64,000 nt of DNA from a virus: positions 1-64,000 of the IMG/VR virus record IMGVR_UViG_3300042483_000529, one strand, 5' to 3'. The notes beneath the pieces were generated by a model. It saw nothing but the letters and a program-made list of their open reading frames with translations. It made no database searches and was not told the DNA's origin. Below are positions 53,440 through 63,078 of the stretch, piece by piece. The translations under genes were made by a program, and so were the position numbers. The stretch's first letter is position 1. Each line of letters starts with the position of its first letter.

Positions 53440-56250
53440 GTGGCAGTAGTCGGCGAAGCGCATATACTCGTTAAAGCCATAACCACTGGCGTCCAGGGTG
53501 ATATTCAAAGAGCGTTTAGGGGTTTATCGGGCGAAAGCGGCTCTGCTAGAAAAAGCGGAGAAAGCTTAGGAGCCGCTTTTTCTCGAGGATTTAACAATAA
53601 CTCAAACACTAATGTATTTTCTAAACTTGCCAATGCCATAGGAACTATGGCTCCAAACGCTGATGCGGCAGCTGCAAGTTTTGCTAAGCTTTCCAGAACT
53701 GGTATTACTGCCGGAACTTCCGTTTCAGTTCTTATCGGCTCTATTGGAGCATTAATTGGCAGCTTAGGATCTTTGGGCAGTGCTGCAATAATTGGTGCTG
53801 GATCGCTATTTTCACTAGTCGGGGCATTTGTAAGCCTCAGGATAGGTGCGTCAGCAGCCAGCTTTGCTCTAGGCGGTATTGGCGCGGCATTTGGCCGAGC
53901 CACTAGCGCGCAAGGCGGACTAGGAAAATCCCTAGCCGAAATAAATAAACAGTTTAGAGAGCTACAGCGAAACGCTGAATCCGCTGCTATGAGCGAGAAG
54001 CGCGCTGGTCTTGAACTAGAAAAGGCGCGCAATAATTTACTAAGAGTGCAGGACTTGCCGCCTAATAACATGGCGCGCCGCGAGGCAAAGCAAGCTTATG
54101 ACGAAGCAGAGCTAAATTACCGTCAAGCCAAAGATCGTAGCAAAGACTTAAACGAAGAGCTACTAAAAGGTAAAGAAGGCATTGCTGCTGCTGGAGCAGT
54201 AGATCCGTACGCTGGCCTGACAAAGAGTCAGAGAGAGTTTGCAAAGTATTTAGTAACCTTAAAGCCAAAACTTGATGAGCTAAAAGAAGCAGTTGCTAAA
54301 GGATTCTTACCCTTACTGAGGACCCAGCTTGAAAGAATAATGAATGGGCCGCTATTTCCTGTAATTAAAACAGGATTAGAAGGCATAGGAACCTCCTTAG
54401 GAATTGCTGCACAGAACTTTACTGACTTTTTAGTTAGCGCTGATAGCGTACGAAAAATAGAAATACTTTTTGCAAACGCTAAGCCAGTAATTGAAAAATT
54501 TGGAACTATTTTAGGAAAAGTTTTTGATGGCTTCCTAGGTATGCTCGAGTATGCTCAGCCTCTAGTTATAAACTTTATGGACTATCTGGATGGGGTAGCA
54601 GGCGATTTCCAAAAGTTCTTTAACCCAGACACTGAAGCAGGTAAGAAAGGCTTAACTGACTTTTTTGCAGAGATAGAGCGCGTAGCTACTCAGTTTGAAG
54701 CAATATTTGGAAACATTTTCACTGGAATAGGTGAAATAATTAAAGCCAACACCGGCCCAGGTAGCGGTGCAGATATCCTTATGGAGGGTCTAAAGAGTGC
54801 TACAGCTGGCTTCGCGGCTCTTGATGGTTCAGCTACAGGCAAGGGAAGCTTACGTCAATACTTCATAGATGTAGCAAATAACGTTAAGCCCCTAATGGGC
54901 CTACTTGGAGATATGGCTGTTGGCCTACTGCAGATGGGTGCAAATCCAGCATTAGGTGAGACCTTCACAAAGCTACGCGAAGCTGGCCCTGAGCTTTCCG
55001 AGATGATGGGCAAACTGATAGAGGCTGGGCCAAACCTAGCTGATCTATTTACAAACGTATTAAAAATAGTAAATGCATTTACTGACTCTGAAGCATCTAA
55101 AATATTCTTTGACACTATAAACATAGCTGCAAAGACTTTAGCTGATGTTCTACAAAATGAAGCAGTAAAAGGTTTCTTAGATGTTATAGGAAGAATCTTT
55201 GCTTTTACATTGGCACTGGGATTCTTAAAAAATACTTTTTCTTTCTTTGGCAATGTTGTTCTAGGTAACTTAAAGAACATATCCGGAGGAATAGGAGCTG
55301 CGTTTGCTTTCTTTAAGCCTGGTGGCGGGTTTGATGGTGTCCGTCTAACTATCATGTATTTCTTTGATGGAGTTAAAGTAGTTTTTGGCAAGGTAATGAC
55401 CTTCTTTATTGGTCTTGGACCAAAACTACTGAGCTTTGGTACCAGCATTATGGGATTCTTTGCAAAAATCGGTGGTGCCATAATGGGTGTTGCAAGCAAG
55501 ATTGCACTGGGAATTAGAACCCTGTTTATGGCTAACCCAATAGGATTTATTATCGGCATAATTGCTGCAATTACAGCGGCGTTAATCTGGTTCTTCACTC
55601 AGACCGAAGTCGGCAAGAAAATGTGGCAAGACTTCACTAAAGTCGTAGGAGACCTGTTAACTGGAATTGGTGACTGGTTTAAAAAACTAGGTGATGATAT
55701 TGCTATTGTGTGGAATGTTGTTGTTAAAGGCCTTTCAGATGGCTGGAACGGATTTGTTAAAGGTTTTAAGACATTACTAGACGGCGTGGGTGCAGCCTTT
55801 GAAAAAGTTTGGGAGGGCGCTAAAACTATATTTAAAAACGTAGTAAACTTCTTGATTGGCCTATTTGAAGGATTTGTGAATGGCGCTATTAACGGTATCA
55901 ATGCACTAATTAGAGGCCTTAACTTTATTGGAAAATATGGCCCAATAAAATTCGAAATAGGTACTATACCTCTCTTAAAAATACCTCGACTAGCTCAGGG
56001 TGGAGTAGTTATGCCTAGCACTGGAGGGTCCTTAGTAAATGTTGCTGAAGCTGGACGGGCCGAAAGAATCGAGCCATTAGATGAAAACGGCCTATCTAAG
56101 AGAGACAAGGCTTTAATTTCCGCGCTGTCTGGTGGATCTGGAGGCGGTCCTACAATAAACGTCTACCCATCCGCAGGTATGGACGAGAGAGAGCTTGCCA
56201 GCATGGTCTCTAGAAGAATAGCTTTTGAAATTCGTAAAGGTGCGTTTTAA
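53440..56250 (+). CDS. Tape measure protein (GTG start)
   Basis: 936 residues from GTG 53440 (AAGAGGTGA upstream). N-terminal VVGEAHILVKAITTGVQGDIQRAFRGL, a Gly/Ala/Ser-rich hydrophobic region (about 85-165), coiled coil (about 165-240), long helical middle, further hydrophobic segments near 585-605 and 685-710, and C-terminal GGVVMPSTGGSLVNVAEAGRAERIEPL, all typical of tape measures. It sets tail length and helps DNA entry. At 936 residues it predicts a short-to-medium tail. Confidence 0.92.
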   Translation: MAVVGEAHILVKAITTGVQGDIQRAFRGLSGESGSARKSGESLGAAFSRGFNNNSNTNVFSKLANAIGTMAPNADAAAASFAKLSRTGITAGTSVSVLIGSIGALIGSLGSLGSAAIIGAGSLFSLVGAFVSLRIGASAASFALGGIGAAFGRATSAQGGLGKSLAEINKQFRELQRNAESAAMSEKRAGLELEKARNNLLRVQDLPPNNMARREAKQAYDEAELNYRQAKDRSKDLNEELLKGKEGIAAAGAVDPYAGLTKSQREFAKYLVTLKPKLDELKEAVAKGFLPLLRTQLERIMNGPLFPVIKTGLEGIGTSLGIAAQNFTDFLVSADSVRKIEILFANAKPVIEKFGTILGKVFDGFLGMLEYAQPLVINFMDYLDGVAGDFQKFFNPDTEAGKKGLTDFFAEIERVATQFEAIFGNIFTGIGEIIKANTGPGSGADILMEGLKSATAGFAALDGSATGKGSLRQYFIDVANNVKPLMGLLGDMAVGLLQMGANPALGETFTKLREAGPELSEMMGKLIEAGPNLADLFTNVLKIVNAFTDSEASKIFFDTINIAAKTLADVLQNEAVKGFLDVIGRIFAFTLALGFLKNTFSFFGNVVLGNLKNISGGIGAAFAFFKPGGGFDGVRLTIMYFFDGVKVVFGKVMTFFIGLGPKLLSFGTSIMGFFAKIGGAIMGVASKIALGIRTLFMANPIGFIIGIIAAITAALIWFFTQTEVGKKMWQDFTKVVGDLLTGIGDWFKKLGDDIAIVWNVVVKGLSDGWNGFVKGFKTLLDGVGAAFEKVWEGAKTIFKNVVNFLIGLFEGFVNGAINGINALIRGLNFIGKYGPIKFEIGTIPLLKIPRLAQGGVVMPSTGGSLVNVAEAGRAERIEPLDENGLSKRDKALISALSGGSGGGPTINVYPSAGMDERELASMVSRRIAFEIRKGAF

Positions 56251-57518
56251 TGTCAATCCCATACCCTACCAGTCCGATTTTACATCAAGCATACACATAT
56301 GAAGGAGAAGATACCTACGTATGGAGCGGTACCGTTTGGGAGCTTGTATTAACCTTTCCAGCTACCCCAAGCCCTCGGGAAGCGTATAAGTACGATGAAA
56401 ATCAAAAAATATACGTATGGACTTCTGGCGCAGAATCTACAGACTGGGAACCGACCTGGGAGTTAGTGTCGACCTTCCCTGCTGCTCCGGAGCTAGATGA
56501 GGTCTACACATACGAAGGATATTCTTATGTTTGGGGTGGGACATCCTGGGCTCTCCAAGGTTACTATGAGCCAGTCACAGAAATCTCTAGTAGATCTCAG
56601 GATGATGAAAATAGACTAGTAAATAAGGCGCTAACTAAGTATCCTGTTCCACACTTGTCTGGACTAAAACTAAAAGCTGATATAAGACTTGAAAATCTAG
56701 TTTTAAATACAATAGATGAAGACGGTGTAGTTTGGATTTGTACAGACATTGACGGATGGTGGGGCTTTCCGGAGCCGCAGCTGCCAGATCTTGTCCGTGG
56801 TTGGGGCGACGGATCTTACGATGCTAAGGGACGTTGGAATTCAAGAATAATAACACTTAACGGAACTTTTTTAACTCAGGACCCGAGTCAGGTTCCTGCC
56901 GCTAGAGCAAAACTTATAGAAGCAGCTAACTTGGTATACAAAGGCGGATTGCTAGTAGTTAATGAAGATCCAGCTAAGAGTGCTTTTGTAAGACTTAGCG
57001 GATCCCCAAATATTAAAACAGTAACTGCTAGAGGTAGGACCGAGTTTTCCATAGGTCTTAGAGCCGCGGACCCAATAAAATATGAATATGTTGAAGTCAG
57101 CATAAACGGCGACGGCTACAACACGCAGGTGCTTACTCCATCATCTGGAACTGCTAGTGCTACTCTTACTAACCTTGGAAACATAGAGGTTCCAATTCTT
57201 ATCGAGCTGTCCCAAGGATTCACGGTCTCAAACCCATCTCTCCCACCTAAGATAAGAAACAATAAAACTGATCAGGAAATGTCAATTATTGGTAGTACAG
57301 TCTCCACTAATAGGCTGGAAATTGACACCTACAACAGAGAAGTATTAGATGTTAGATACGACTCCGGTGAGGTAGTAGAAGTAGCAAGTGGTAGGTCTAA
57401 AGTTTCTACCCTTAGTGACTGGATATACCTAGAACCTGGAGAAAACACAATAATCATTTCTAGATTCCCGACGGGCAGTTCCTGTACAATCTACTACCGT
57501 TCAGGCTGGATAGGTTAG
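56250..57518 (+). CDS. Distal tail protein (Dit) with N-terminal aromatic repeats
   Basis: 422 residues, start overlapping the tape measure stop by 1 nt. Residues 1-110 hold three repeats of about 35-45 residues, each with Y-T-Y-E-G-x-x-Y-V-W-x-G-x-x-W, a possible carbohydrate-binding unit. The remainder (GWGDGSYDAKGRWNSRIITLNGTF, then FSIGLRAADP) matches the Dit/siphovirus tail component pattern. It forms the tail-tip hub. Confidence 0.82.
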   Translation: MSIPYPTSPILHQAYTYEGEDTYVWSGTVWELVLTFPATPSPREAYKYDENQKIYVWTSGAESTDWEPTWELVSTFPAAPELDEVYTYEGYSYVWGGTSWALQGYYEPVTEISSRSQDDENRLVNKALTKYPVPHLSGLKLKADIRLENLVLNTIDEDGVVWICTDIDGWWGFPEPQLPDLVRGWGDGSYDAKGRWNSRIITLNGTFLTQDPSQVPAARAKLIEAANLVYKGGLLVVNEDPAKSAFVRLSGSPNIKTVTARGRTEFSIGLRAADPIKYEYVEVSINGDGYNTQVLTPSSGTASATLTNLGNIEVPILIELSQGFTVSNPSLPPKIRNNKTDQEMSIIGSTVSTNRLEIDTYNREVLDVRYDSGEVVEVASGRSKVSTLSDWIYLEPGENTIIISRFPTGSSCTIYYRSGWIG

Positions 57519-57543
57519 TACTAAACTAACGAAAGACGCATAA

Positions 57544-59631
57544 ATGACAACAGTATTTCAAGACAGAGAATTAGCAGTTGACTACAGGTATTTTGTAGTT
57601 GATCTAATGAGCAATGAGCTGCTTGCGGAGATACCATTTACTGATGTATCTTATAGCCGATCGCTGAGAGAAGCGGGAACATTTAGCGGGTCAATTGCAG
57701 TAACAGAGGCAACTGCAAACTTAAGCTTATACGAAAACACCCTACCGGGTAAAACCGCGCTATATGTAGTAAGAAATAATATCTGTGTTTGGGGCGGAAT
57801 AATTTGGACTAGATCTTATGACATAGTGGGAAAAAGTTTAAGTGTTGATGCCTCCGAATTTAGTAGCTATTTCTATAAAAGAGTTATGTGGAAGACTTGG
57901 GTAAATGCTTACCAAGCTAGCATTGTAGTTTCAGGCTCTATAGTGAACGTTACTTTAGATTTTGCTGAGGCTAGTAGCATTGCTGTTGGTCGCCCTGTGT
58001 ATATTGACTGGAGCGAGGATCACTCTGCTTATAGCGGGTACTACACTCCACTCTCTTCCCCAGCGCCCGGTCTAACTGAAGACGGTAGAACAACTTTTAG
58101 CGTGGCAAATGGCTATGTAGCGGCAAATGGTGACGCAAAAACTATACCTAACATGAGCCTAAAAGGCATAATAACAGTAGAAGTAAATCAAGACACATAT
58201 GACTATGCTAGACAGCTATTTATTGAGCTTGAGACAGATCTTTTTGATTTTGACTTTCCTAATGATGCTATTAGACCAGGAATAGATGTTTTTAATACTA
58301 TAGACACATATTCTCGGTCAGGAAATGTTGCTTTTATAACACTAAATCAACCGCATCAGCTAATTCCTGGCCAAAGAATATCGGTTACGGATGCTGACAA
58401 TGGTTTTGATGACCTAGAAGCCACCGTGTTGACTGCCCCGACCCCGTTAACACTGTCTTATACAAATACTGGACCAAACGTATCGACGACCAGTGCTGTA
58501 GACACTGGTGGCCTTATAGATTTCTGGCAAAGAAATCAGGGTATAGTTACGGTAACTACTTTTAACCCGCACGGCTTTAAAAAAGACGATATTGTATACA
58601 TAGATAACCTAAACGCTTCTGTAAACGGCTATCATAGGGTACTTGTAGGTGATGTAGAAGATTCAGGCACATATTTTCAGATAGCTAGTGCTGGAAGTGA
58701 TCTTGGTATTAGTTTTGCCGGTAACAGCGGGGCTACAGCTATCGTGTCGCCCGCAGTTAACTACTCTACATGGGGCGAGTTCACTCGAAATGGTGATCTT
58801 GACATGGGGTACTCTAGCGAGTTGCCTAGCCAAAAACTACAAAAAGCTGATCCCGTTAGAGGTTTTGAATTAAAATCGGTAGGAGAAATTTTAGAAGAGT
58901 ACTCTAATGTTGCTAATGGTTTTGAGTACAGAATTGATTGTTTCTATGACTCCACTACCAACTCTTTTAAAAGAACTTTTGTGTTTTTACCGCTATTTCC
59001 AAACAGCCTAAAAGAGTACATAGATTCTTTGCCTGGAGGGGTCCTACCACCGGGAGAGTTTGCTCCAGTTTCTGCCTATGAAGCAGATAAGTATGTTTTT
59101 GAGTATCCAGGAAATATACTAAACGCAACCCTAGAAGAGAATGCTCAAGAAGCGGCAACCAGATTTTGGGTTCAGGGGAGCGACTCCACGCTAAGTTCCG
59201 ATGCAAGTCAGCCATACTCTGGTGCTGCCGATGTAGACCTGTTAAGTAGGGGTTGGCCCCTACTTGAAGAAGTAGAAAAAGTCGACAACGTAGCAGAAGA
59301 AAGCACTTTGCATGAGCGCGCTAAACGGTTTTTAGCCGAGTCTAAGCCCCCTATTAGCAACTTCACCATATCGGTAAACGGGTCCTTGACTCCTATTGTT
59401 GCAAGCTATAAACCAGGTGATTGGTGTTCGGTTATAATTAATGATGACTTTGTGAAATTGCGCCTAACAAGTTACATAGAGTTAAATGACGGAACTGGAC
59501 GAGAAGTACTTTTGAGAAAAATTGACGCATATAGTGTAACTGTGCCAGACAATCCTGCATTTCCGGAAAAAGTAGACCTTCAACTAGTTACAGAAGCAGA
59601 GGTGGACAAAATTGGCAATCCGACGTCGTAG
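57544..59631 (+). CDS. Minor tail protein (tail-associated, gp37-like)
   Basis: 695 residues. N-terminal FVVDLMSNELLAEIPFTDVSYSRSLREAGTFSGSI and YVVRNNICVWGGIIWTRSYDIVG is the start of the tail-hub 'Tal-like' family of actinophages; two beta-rich insertions follow and a C-terminal FTISVNGSLTPIVASYKPGDWCSV region. It probably forms the baseplate hub after Dit. The 3' end overlaps the next gene by 20 nt. Confidence 0.8.
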   Translation: MTTVFQDRELAVDYRYFVVDLMSNELLAEIPFTDVSYSRSLREAGTFSGSIAVTEATANLSLYENTLPGKTALYVVRNNICVWGGIIWTRSYDIVGKSLSVDASEFSSYFYKRVMWKTWVNAYQASIVVSGSIVNVTLDFAEASSIAVGRPVYIDWSEDHSAYSGYYTPLSSPAPGLTEDGRTTFSVANGYVAANGDAKTIPNMSLKGIITVEVNQDTYDYARQLFIELETDLFDFDFPNDAIRPGIDVFNTIDTYSRSGNVAFITLNQPHQLIPGQRISVTDADNGFDDLEATVLTAPTPLTLSYTNTGPNVSTTSAVDTGGLIDFWQRNQGIVTVTTFNPHGFKKDDIVYIDNLNASVNGYHRVLVGDVEDSGTYFQIASAGSDLGISFAGNSGATAIVSPAVNYSTWGEFTRNGDLDMGYSSELPSQKLQKADPVRGFELKSVGEILEEYSNVANGFEYRIDCFYDSTTNSFKRTFVFLPLFPNSLKEYIDSLPGGVLPPGEFAPVSAYEADKYVFEYPGNILNATLEENAQEAATRFWVQGSDSTLSSDASQPYSGAADVDLLSRGWPLLEEVEKVDNVAEESTLHERAKRFLAESKPPISNFTISVNGSLTPIVASYKPGDWCSVIINDDFVKLRLTSYIELNDGTGREVLLRKIDAYSVTVPDNPAFPEKVDLQLVTEAEVDKIGNPTS

Positions 59632-62575
59632 AAAGACACTAACTAACTTTCTGAGCAGTATGGAACGCCGTGTGAACACGGTCGAACTTAGGCCTATAAG
59701 CCTACTAACCAGCGGTCAAGTTGCAGCAATCGTAGCCGGTGCGGGGAGTCTTGACACGGGTCCCGACACTATTGTGTCTGTTAATGCTCCAAACCAATAT
59801 AAAAGAATTATCGAGGGCTACTACTACAGTAATCTTTTGACGGGCGCAGAGCCCAGAGTAGAGCTATATTTTAGCGCTGATACTGGTCTAGATACAGACA
59901 AAACTATTAGAGTCGAAGGCATTCACCAGTTAGACGACAACGGCACCCCCGTAGAGTTTAGAGTTTCTAGTGACTATAAGACTCTTTCAGTTGATACTCC
60001 ACCCTGGGAAGAGCGCGACTCATTTAACGGTACTCGTCACACTCCTGGAAGCGATGTCACAAATACTGCTCTATTCAATGTAGATATTGGAAACGAGTAC
60101 TCCTCTAGAAAAAGTCTAATAGTTAGTAGAGAAATAGCTTTCTCAGAGGCGACAACCACTACTGCAAAACTAACTTTTACTAGTACAAACTACTTTCAGG
60201 CAGGAGACGTAGTCTATGTTGACGTTCCTTCCACTAGTCAATATTACGAAATAGACGGTCTTTTTATAGTAAAAGAAGCAGGGTCTAACTTCATAACTTA
60301 TGACTTTTCTACTCCACTAGCCGAACCAATCAACTATGCAGGAGTTGCTGGAAATAGATCTGTCTATGCTGTAGCCAGATCAGCGACTAGAGACGGTGCT
60401 ACTTGGATTAATACAAGCACTGACCCCGACACTATCTATGCCTGGAAGGGTATTAGGTGGATAACCTACAGTACCGGAGATGTAACCAAGGATGAGATCG
60501 CGCCAGGCCCAGTAACTAATCTGGAGGCCACAAGCGCGAACGAGACGCCAGATGGTAATGCTATTGGCTTAAGCAGGGTTACTCTAACTTGGACGGCTCC
60601 GGAAAATAGTGCAGACGATACTCCTATAGATGATTTGATTGGCTATACCATTTGGTGGAGACAGTATGCTACTCAGGAATGGCAAAAAGCAGACATAACT
60701 GGTGCTGATACGACATTCAGCGTAGGCGGTTTCGAGCAGGGTTCTGCAGCATACTTTAGGGTTTTTGCTAGGGACGCTAGCGGTAACCGATCTATCGGAG
60801 TGGACATAACCCACACCACTGGAAGAAGCAATCCGGTAATAGGTAGACCCGGGCCTCCGGTAGTTGAGAGCTATTTAGGAACAATCAAAGTTTCTTACGA
60901 TGACCTGACTGCATTAGGTAACGTTCAGTCAGGTACCGCTAAAGAAGTACAAGTTTATATGTCAACCGTAGACGACTTTGATATTGAATCGCCCGGTGCT
61001 TATTATGGAAAATTTGCTGCAGGCAATAAGAGTTTCATAATTATCCCCGGCACGGAACTAGTTCATGATACGGACTACTATTTTAAAATCAATGTCCGCG
61101 ATATTTATGGAAACGTAACGCAACCATCGGATCAGGTATCTGTTAAAGCGCAACTTGAAGACATTGTTACGTTCAATATGCTAGAGGTCGGAAGCCTAGA
61201 CGGTCAGACCATTACTGGTCTACAAATCCAGACTAATGAGAATCCTGGCGTTAACGGCGGAATTATTCTTACTAAGCAGCAACTGATTGCTTATGCTCCC
61301 CCGGGTGGCGTAGGCGGGTCAGCTTCTCAGACATTTAGAATTGACGCTGCTACAGGAGCGGTATCCATTGGCGAGTATCTAGGTAAGCAGGAAGCTGCTG
61401 GCCTATACCTAGGACAATCAAATGCAGCAACGACTTACTCGACCAAGGTAGAGGCACAGGCTATCGAGCTAAAGGCCACTAATGCTGCTACAAGCGCCGC
61501 CACCGCGGATGGTAAAGCTGTTGATGCCCTAACCAGGATTGAAGCCGGAGAAATAACAATAACCAAAGCAGGAGCTGTTGGTGCTTTAAACGAAGGCGTA
61601 GACCCAGGTAACACTACTACTATAAACGGCGGTCTTATCAAGACCAACACTATTGATGCGCAAACGATTAAAGCTGGTACTCTTAGGTCTGGCGTTATAT
61701 ACGCAGGAGAGATTAATGCCGACAAGATCACTGCCGGATCTATATCTGCAGACAGGCTAACTACTACTTCTTTAGACGCGACCAACCTCAAAGCCGGAAC
61801 TATTAGTGCAGATAGAATTAAGACTGAGTCCTTATCTGCTGCCAAAATAAATGCTACCAACATTACCACTGGAAGTATGTCTGGTGACAGAATTTCTGCA
61901 GGTACTATTACTGGTACTACGGTGCAAACGTCTTCTGGCGCTAAAAGAGTTGTTTTAAATAACTCTGCAAATGCTATACAATTTTACTATAATAATACTT
62001 TTGCAGGACAAATAGATGGTCAAAGTAGCGCTGGTGCAAACCTTGAAATATCTGGACCTGGCACGGCTGGACTTACTGTTGGACTAGTTGCCACGACATT
62101 TAGCGGTGGTGTAGCAACTACTGGTAGCGCCAGTATAATCGCTGCGGGGCGCTGCGGTCAAGGAACTTTTAGTGCTCTAGGTGTGTCTGGTTCTGCCGTA
62201 TTTAGAGCTCCTGGAGGAGCTAATGCATTTCAATTTGGTCCTTCAAGCTCTGACGTAAGACTTAAAAAAGATATTGTAGATCTAGAAAATAGCCTAGATT
62301 TAATTAATAATCTTCGTCCAGTTAAATTTAGATTTAAGGCCGAAGAAGACGGTCCAGTTAATTATGGGCTAATTGCTCAAGAAGTCCAGCCATTGTTTGA
62401 TGACAACGATAACGTCGTAAACTCATATCCAGTTGGAGAAGATGAGGAAGATAAAGAAGAGTATCTCAGTGTGGAGTACAACGCCTTTATTGCTCCACTA
62501 ATTGGTGCAATACAAGAGCTCACCCAAAAAAATCTAGAATTAGAAGCTAGACTAGCTAATTTGGAAAATTCTTAA
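59612..62575 (+). CDS. Tail fibre with fibronectin III domains and S74 chaperone (TTG start)
   Basis: 987 residues from TTG 59612 behind AGAGGTGG. Two fibronectin III-like domains lie at about 300-400 and 405-515. A triple-helix-like stretch of short repeats (AGTISADRIKT-type units) spans about 660-770. At the C-terminus is an intramolecular chaperone (Peptidase S74) with SSDVRLKKDI, the Ser-Lys catalytic pair, then GLIAQEVQPLF and a closing coiled coil. S74 domains trimerise the fibre and cut themselves off. It is the likely receptor-binding protein; a Y-x-W-x-G-x-x-W unit is near residue 275. Confidence 0.9.
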   Translation: MAIRRRRKTLTNFLSSMERRVNTVELRPISLLTSGQVAAIVAGAGSLDTGPDTIVSVNAPNQYKRIIEGYYYSNLLTGAEPRVELYFSADTGLDTDKTIRVEGIHQLDDNGTPVEFRVSSDYKTLSVDTPPWEERDSFNGTRHTPGSDVTNTALFNVDIGNEYSSRKSLIVSREIAFSEATTTTAKLTFTSTNYFQAGDVVYVDVPSTSQYYEIDGLFIVKEAGSNFITYDFSTPLAEPINYAGVAGNRSVYAVARSATRDGATWINTSTDPDTIYAWKGIRWITYSTGDVTKDEIAPGPVTNLEATSANETPDGNAIGLSRVTLTWTAPENSADDTPIDDLIGYTIWWRQYATQEWQKADITGADTTFSVGGFEQGSAAYFRVFARDASGNRSIGVDITHTTGRSNPVIGRPGPPVVESYLGTIKVSYDDLTALGNVQSGTAKEVQVYMSTVDDFDIESPGAYYGKFAAGNKSFIIIPGTELVHDTDYYFKINVRDIYGNVTQPSDQVSVKAQLEDIVTFNMLEVGSLDGQTITGLQIQTNENPGVNGGIILTKQQLIAYAPPGGVGGSASQTFRIDAATGAVSIGEYLGKQEAAGLYLGQSNAATTYSTKVEAQAIELKATNAATSAATADGKAVDALTRIEAGEITITKAGAVGALNEGVDPGNTTTINGGLIKTNTIDAQTIKAGTLRSGVIYAGEINADKITAGSISADRLTTTSLDATNLKAGTISADRIKTESLSAAKINATNITTGSMSGDRISAGTITGTTVQTSSGAKRVVLNNSANAIQFYYNNTFAGQIDGQSSAGANLEISGPGTAGLTVGLVATTFSGGVATTGSASIIAAGRCGQGTFSALGVSGSAVFRAPGGANAFQFGPSSSDVRLKKDIVDLENSLDLINNLRPVKFRFKAEEDGPVNYGLIAQEVQPLFDDNDNVVNSYPVGEDEEDKEEYLSVEYNAFIAPLIGAIQELTQKNLELEARLANLENS

Positions 62576-62577
62576 TA

Positions 62578-63048
62578 ATGATATCTGTACAAGATGGCAA
62601 TAGGACCCTACAATTTAATGGAAGGGTTCTTGCTAAATCCACCTCTAAAAGACATGGCTCTGTTAGGTGGATTGAGTTTGAGCTTTATCAGACAGAAAGC
62701 GGGTCTTACATACTTTCCCGGGTGGGAGTTTCCATGGTTTTTCATGGAGCAGCTTGTTCACTAGTAAAACGATACAATCTACAAGAGGCTCCCACATCAG
62801 AACTACACATAAACGCTAGCCCCTGCGAAGAGTGTGACCCAGACGAAAGCATTGAATTAGTTTTTCCTGAAAAGTATCGCCACTGGGCTCAAGTAACCGA
62901 TAAGCCAGAGGTGGTCCTAGAATCCCTATATAAATACGACGATAATGGGACCAAATATTTGACCTCCGTTGCAGAGCGTTTACTGCAAGAAGCAGCCAAA
63001 CTTGACTCTGATATAGCGAATGTGTATAATTACGAAATAATCCCGTAA
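62578..63048 (+). CDS. Hypothetical protein after the tail fibre
   Basis: 156 residues beginning 2 nt after the fibre stop. Beta-rich N-terminal half with strands around RTLQFNGRVLAKSTS and WIEFELYQTESGSYILSR, then CEECDP and a helical C-terminus. Could be a late accessory tail protein or the first gene of the next module. No family recognised. Confidence 0.6.
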   Translation: MISVQDGNRTLQFNGRVLAKSTSKRHGSVRWIEFELYQTESGSYILSRVGVSMVFHGAACSLVKRYNLQEAPTSELHINASPCEECDPDESIELVFPEKYRHWAQVTDKPEVVLESLYKYDDNGTKYLTSVAERLLQEAAKLDSDIANVYNYEIIP

Positions 63049-63078
63049 GGGGCAGCTACACCTAACGAAACGACAAAA

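Noticed and set aside
54855-55901. Long minus-strand frames in the tape measure gene
   Set aside because: Antisense of a coherent tape measure reading frame; composition is Pro/Ser-rich shadow.
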